Source: Bugula neritina (lineage: Eukaryota > Bryozoa > Gymnolaemata > Cheilostomatida > Bugulidae). From it: a stretch of DNA of 64,000 nt. Of this stretch, positions 59,585 to 64,000 are shown piece after piece. The notes beneath the pieces were generated by a model. The model was given only the letters and a program-made list of their open reading frames with translations. It was not told where the DNA came from and made no database searches. The stretch covers positions 8,823,150-8,887,149 of the forward strand of contig OZ037772.1 of the NCBI GenBank assembly GCA_964035545.1, in the 5' to 3' direction. Every line of letters begins with the position of its first letter. Within the stretch, counting starts at the first letter, position 1. The translations under genes were made by a program, and so were the position numbers.

Positions 59585-59706
59585 AAACCAAAATTTATAA
59601 AGAAATTTAAAGAACTTAGGCTTTATCACTTTCCTCACTACTGCAGTAGTAGAGAAAATGATATAGCCTAAGTTCTTTAAATTTCTTTATAAACTTTGGT
59701 TTGGAG
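59585..59706. repeat. Foldback hairpin of ~45-bp arms
   Basis: CCAAACCAAAATTTATAAAG...AACTTAGGCT (59585-59622) pairs with AGCCTAAGTTCTTTAAATTT...TTTGGTTTGG (about 59668-59706) around a GC-poor loop with its own CTACTGCAGTAGTAG palindrome. Confidence 0.8.
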
Positions 59707-59874
59707 TGTGTTTCGCTTGCTCCTATAAAATGAGCGAGATCGTCACTGAAAATTTATTATTCTAGTTGATCGAGTGGCCTTTTATGATTTGCTCAAGTCT
59801 TTGTTAAGCTCCCATCCAAGTAAAAAGGCAGATATAGTGAGCGGTTAGAGTATAGCAAGATCTTGACTGCATAC

Positions 59875-59990
59875 TTCTTGCAGGATATATATTTTGACCC
59901 TAATGGGATTCAAACCCAGGACTTCCAGATTGCAAGCAGGAGTGTTAACCATTACACTACAGAAACAATTGGGTAAACTCAGCGCACCAC
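59875..59990 (-). mobile_element. Family-1 SINE head, minus strand
   Basis: On the minus strand: CCCAATTGTTTCTGTAGTGTAATGG..., TTGCAATCTGGAAGTCCTGG, GGTTTGAATCCCATTAGGG. Confidence 0.65.
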
Positions 59991-61979
59991 AGCAGTTATG
60001 ACTCATAAATCTGGAAGATTCTTTCACAAACAGTTGCAGTACCTGCAATCAGTATTATCAGTTCAACTAAAACTTTGTAATATTATATAATGATGGTATA
60101 ATCATTTTCAAATATCTCAATAGTAGAAGTTTTTGCTATATTAACTTTCTTTTTCTTTGTGGCAGAAGCACACATTATTATTAGTAATTAGTGTATTAGA
60201 TCTATCACAGATATTCATAAAAGCAGAAATTATGTAACCATTTCAAAGAGCTGTCAGGGTGAGATTACAGCATCAAAGTAAACACTTCATAATACATTCA
60301 TCTTTGGTAGGATATTACAACAAGTGTCAGTTATTGTTATTGCTCCAAAGTCAACAGTATTCATACAGCAACATGCTGATATCTATTGCAGTTTCAGCCT
60401 AATTGTCCTTAATGCTGACATTTTACTGTACAAGTTAGCAGTTTAAACATATCCGTCTGTAAACCAGGTGAGTAAGTTCTCCTTTTACCTTTGTTATCAA
60501 ATTGTTTTTATTGATTTTAATGATTACTATAATTTCGAAACTAGTTTCAACTGTCATTGGTGTAAAAAGTTGTGAGCATTAATTTTAATAAAAGTTAATT
60601 TGTTCGCAAAATTCTATTGCTCTTTATAATTTAACTATACTTGGCCCATTAGAAAAATTTTGCAGAAATAAAGTTTGAAAATTTCCTTTGCTAGACACCA
60701 CAGGTGAAATTTCCTGGTATAATCACTTTGATTACATCATAAAAGAATAATGAGCTTAGACAAAAATTGTGCTAAGGATTAGCATTTTGGAGTGCAGGTT
60801 AAAATTCTTGTGAGAACATAACTTCTTGTGCTACATTTCTAATCTGGGACACAGGCTTTTCTCAATTTCTCCATTACAGCAACTAATACTATTACTATTC
60901 ACATGACTTAGCCTGCCTGTATGTCATGCGTATGGCTTGTGACGATGCAGGGAGGGGGGTATTGTGGGATGTGCATTGACCAATGGGAATTCAACAACGA
61001 TAACAAATAAATATTGTAATAAGTCAACACTGGCTGTAAATTCAGCAATACAACAGTTAGTAGATTCACTACTGAAGAAAAAATTATAATATTATCATAA
61101 AATTACTAAATATCATAGGGTCAGTAGTTATTTTTTCTTGCTGCTACTTTTTGCTTATTATTTCTTTTCTTTTTCATTACTGTCATTTTTATATTCTTTT
61201 TTAATAATCTTTTAGGCACGTTATGTTACTCTTACAGCATGCTTTTTACTGTCTACAGGTTTCACTGTAAATATTTAAATGCTACACCTCTAGACTTCAA
61301 TATTTATAAGACATTGCAAAGCCAAGAACAATAAAAGTTATAAAGAGAACTTTTCAATTATTTTAAATATAAAAAATAGATTTTATTGAGACTTCAAAAA
61401 CAGCTCATGTACTATACAACTCTTGCTTGAAATTAGTAGCATTTGCTGATGTATTATTTTTAGCCTAAACTAGTAAATGTTTTGGTAAGAGAATAATGCT
61501 TTTGAGTTGTAATTTTATCAATACTATATAATCAACATACTTAACCATATATAGCCTATAAGTCTATATTCCCAGGTGTAAGTTTGTTCTTTTGTATTGA
61601 GCTGTAAACGAAGCTTTCCTTTCATTTCAACACTACCACATCAGCTAAGATGGTGGTTAAAAATAGCTGTTGCTAAAATGCACAGTCATACTTTACACAG
61701 CTGGTGAAGAGTTTGTATAAGCAAAGGAATAGTTTTACCGAGGCATATAAATTCAAGTGTAATGCTACTTTATAGTTTACCGAAAGAAAGCTTTTTTATT
61801 CGTTTATAACCTTATGAACTATATAGTACCAGTAGAAGATGCAGTAATATAAAACTGCTAAGTAAGAATTGCAGTAACAAAATATTCTAATTTTTGTTTC
61901 TCTCTCAATATATAAATGAACTTTTATTTCATTCTGTGACATTTATTATATAGGCAAACCCCTGCATTGATTCCTTGCA

Positions 61980-63780
61980 ATGGATTACACAAGATTTACC
62001 ATTAAAGCTGTCATCACACTAGTGACTTTGCTTTTAGCTAGACAAGAAGTTTCTGCAACTTACAACTGGGAATCTTCTCTTTATCAACCAGGTAGCTTTT
62101 ATTTAAAGTCTTTTCTGTAGATTAGGCTATTGAATGTGTAAAAGTTTTTCTGATAGTAAATGAATCATTCAAAAGAGATTAGCATTCTGCTGGCTATATA
62201 TTTGTTCAATTTTTATACTGGAAAACTTCTTAGGTTGATTAACTTAAATGCTTGAATGCCAGTTGCTGGTAGTTGCTGGTTGTGCTAGTTAAAGTAGTAC
62301 TACAAAATTGCTTGTTGATGAGTAAATAAGACTGTTGTTGCTAAGATTATGAACCATTTTTCAAAACATATACCTAAAAAGGAGTTGTAATTATGTACAA
62401 TATTGTACATTATATAGGCAGATCAATCGCTAATAAGAAAATATTGTATAGGTGGAGTTCTTTATATTATTATTTGAAGGTGTTGAATCTATAGAGATTG
62501 TAAGATCAGCACTTGATGGAAGGTCACAACTATCTTATGACTGTCACAAAGCTCTCTCTCAGCTCTTAGCTAATCATACTGACCCTGATATACTTCAGTG
62601 TAAGTTTCACTTAATTCACTAGAATTATTGAATGATTAAGAAAACTGAACAGATAGCCTCATGTTTAAGTTCTATTATATATAATTATGATAAAAGCAGT
62701 ACCGCATTTTTCTATTACATTAATTAACAGTTTTTCTTATTATCAAAGTTATATGTTTTGACTAAATATAAAACCTGATTTAAAAAGAATATAATAGTAC
62801 ATTATGATATTTTGCCAGTTAAAATTACGTATTTTATGTTTGGTTAGTTTTTATTACAGCTAGTTGAAAAAAACATTTTTGATGACATTTATTTTACTTT
62901 CTCATTTATAAGATTTTGACTCCTGGGGGAGGGTAGGATCAGGGTTGGCAGGCGGACGTTCCCGGTACACAGGAAGTTATGATGAATGCCTCAATGTGAA
63001 AAGTCCATTATTACCACAACTAGAAACAAAATATTGCACTGCCTCCATAAACATTGTGAGTCCTGTCATAATATTGTCATTAAGTATTGCATCACAGCAT
63101 TGTCACTTTCTGCAAGCTTTCAGAAAAAAAGCTATGAACAGCTGTCAGCTAAAAATAGCAAATGTTTGGAGCTTATGCTAATTTCACTCTCTATTTATGA
63201 TGAATGCCTCAATGTGAAAAGTCCATTATTACCACAACTAGAAACAAAATATTGCACTGCCTCCACAAACATAGTGAGTCCTGTCATAATATTGTCATTA
63301 AGTATTGCATCACAGCATTGTCACTATCTGCAAGCTTTCAGAAAAAAACCTATGAACAGCTGTCAGCTATAAATAGCAAATGTTTGAAGCTTATGCTAAT
63401 TTCACTCTCTACTATTCACCTATAAGCTAGGGTGTCTGATCCACAATGAACCTATAATTATTATATATTTTTTTAAATTAGGTAATGAATCATGAGTTTC
63501 TTCTTTCAACTTTTAGTAGGCTATTAGTACTCAATATCAATGTTTTCATCAATTATGTATTTATGCCTAATTTAGTCCTTTGAAGTTATTTTTCAGGCAC
63601 ATTATGCTTGTATTTATTTCAGCCAGGATCTACTCCGTTGAACCTGGGAGTTTGTTCCCCAAAGCAATGTACTTCAGAAGATCTGTCACAACTCTACAAC
63701 ATATCTGTACAAAATACTACAGTCAGTGTTGAGTGTCAGAGTCAAGATTATAAACTACCTGCAGGGAGCATTGCTGCTTT
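61980..63780 (+). CDS. NRF-6-like acyltransferase, gene B (3' partial)
   Basis: Tandem paralogue of the gene at 34923. Exons 61980-62091, 62480-62599, 62913-63055 and 63623-63780 have exactly the lengths (112, 120, 143, 158 nt) and phases of gene A exons 1-4. It opens with a signal peptide (MDYTRFTIKAVITLVTLLLA...), then the Cys-containing NRF domain (SYDCHKAL, YDECLNV, KYCTAS, LGVCSPKQC). The frame is open to the last donor (GTAAGT at 63781), so the acyltransferase part lies beyond the window. A partial copy of exon 3 follows at 63196. The possible donor CCAG|GTGAGT at 60466-60472 could mark a 5' UTR exon, which I cannot prove. Confidence 0.9.
62978..63411 (+). repeat. 218-bp tandem duplication covering part of NRF gene B exon 3
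   Basis: The unit 62978-63195 is repeated at 63196-about 63411 with only a few substitutions. Each unit holds the 3' half of exon 3 (YDECLNVKSPLLPQLETKYC) plus its GTGAGT donor and intron sequence. The second copy has no acceptor AG directly upstream, so it is probably silent or skipped. Confidence 0.85.
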
Positions 63781-64000
63781 GTAAGTGTTTTAACTTGAAA
63801 CACTAAATCGAACTCAAATAATTTCATTTGAAAAAAATGCAAATCCTAATTATATTTTTTTCTAATATTTTATAAATCTTTGTATATAGATATTAGTCTG
63901 TCCACATAAGTAATAATGACATTTATTCCTACCCTTTATTAAATGAAACAGTTACGTAATTCTTAAATTATTTCCAACTACTATATCAATTCGTGAACTT
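63781..64000 (+). other. Intron 4 of NRF gene B, running off the window
   Basis: Starts with the GTAAGT donor; no further exon before the edge. Confidence 0.8.

Larger units (their letters stand above)
57990..61979. other. Intergenic region before NRF gene B
   Basis: Apart from two SINE copies and the foldback hairpin I see no coding exon. A GTGAGT donor at 60472 may end a 5' UTR exon of NRF gene B. Confidence 0.5.

Noticed and set aside
62945-63425. Plus-strand frames of 73-128 codons over the exon-3 duplication
   Set aside because: They are shifted or extended readings through exon 3, its donor and intron; splice sites and comparison with gene A give the true exon.

Overview
This is a stretch of AT-rich animal nuclear DNA. 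Its genes have many small exons with GT..AG introns, and the intergenic space is filled with SINEs, LINE remnants, MITE-like elements, LTR retrotransposons and very long microsatellites. The organism cannot be fixed from sequence alone. A marine invertebrate, possibly a lophotrochozoan or mollusc, fits best: there is a Gmr1-type Ty3/gypsy element, a nose-resistant-to-fluoxetine (NRF-6) gene pair, and a dispersed repeat carrying a GGGGAANTAACTC motif. No prokaryotic or organellar features were seen.

Left part (1-32.2 kb). Two tandem plus-strand paralogues encode an uncharacterised protein. The first (exons 28-5130) enters from beyond the left edge. The second runs from a start exon at 8999 to a stop at 32239. 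Their last two exons carry a reading I consider the main discovery: a PA-clan (chymotrypsin-like) triad pattern in which the nucleophile is Cys (P-[AT]-H-L ... N-D-I-A-L-F ... G-D-C-G). The N-terminal part of gene 2 is built from small phase-1 exon cassettes duplicated about every 2 kb (near 9.6, 11.6, 15.6 and 28.3 kb), several of them decayed. The start exon encodes MGNLNS, an N-myristoylation-type N-terminus. A near-perfect type I hammerhead ribozyme sits at 10939-10985 between two TA arrays.

Mobile DNA inside gene 2. A decayed LINE (about 13.0-15.6 kb, minus) lies where the first exon of cassette 3 would be. A complete and apparently very young Ty3/gypsy element (16360-23058, minus; LTRs that look identical; TSD GAGAG) is inserted at the splice donor of a cassette exon. 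Its gag and pol share one frame and are separated by a single UGA in the readthrough context UGA-CUA, and it has an extra zinc-knuckle ORF after pol. About 290 bp further on is a Gmr1-like gypsy (23348-27739, plus; one LTR mismatch seen; TSD AATGA) with gag-PR-IN but a deleted RT/RNase H, of which only the RNase H tail survives.

Right part. NRF-6-type multipass acyltransferase gene A has 14 exons (34923-44308, 696 codons before the stop), all joined in phase. Its paralogue B starts at 61980 and runs off the right edge; exons 1-4 have exactly the same lengths as in gene A, and exon 3 has a partial 218-bp tandem duplication. The 17.7 kb between them is repeat-rich: several copies of one dispersed repeat, two tRNA-derived SINE families, two Harbinger-like MITEs, a 3.6-kb long-TIR element containing LINE and cysteine-rich protein remnants, and a foldback hairpin.
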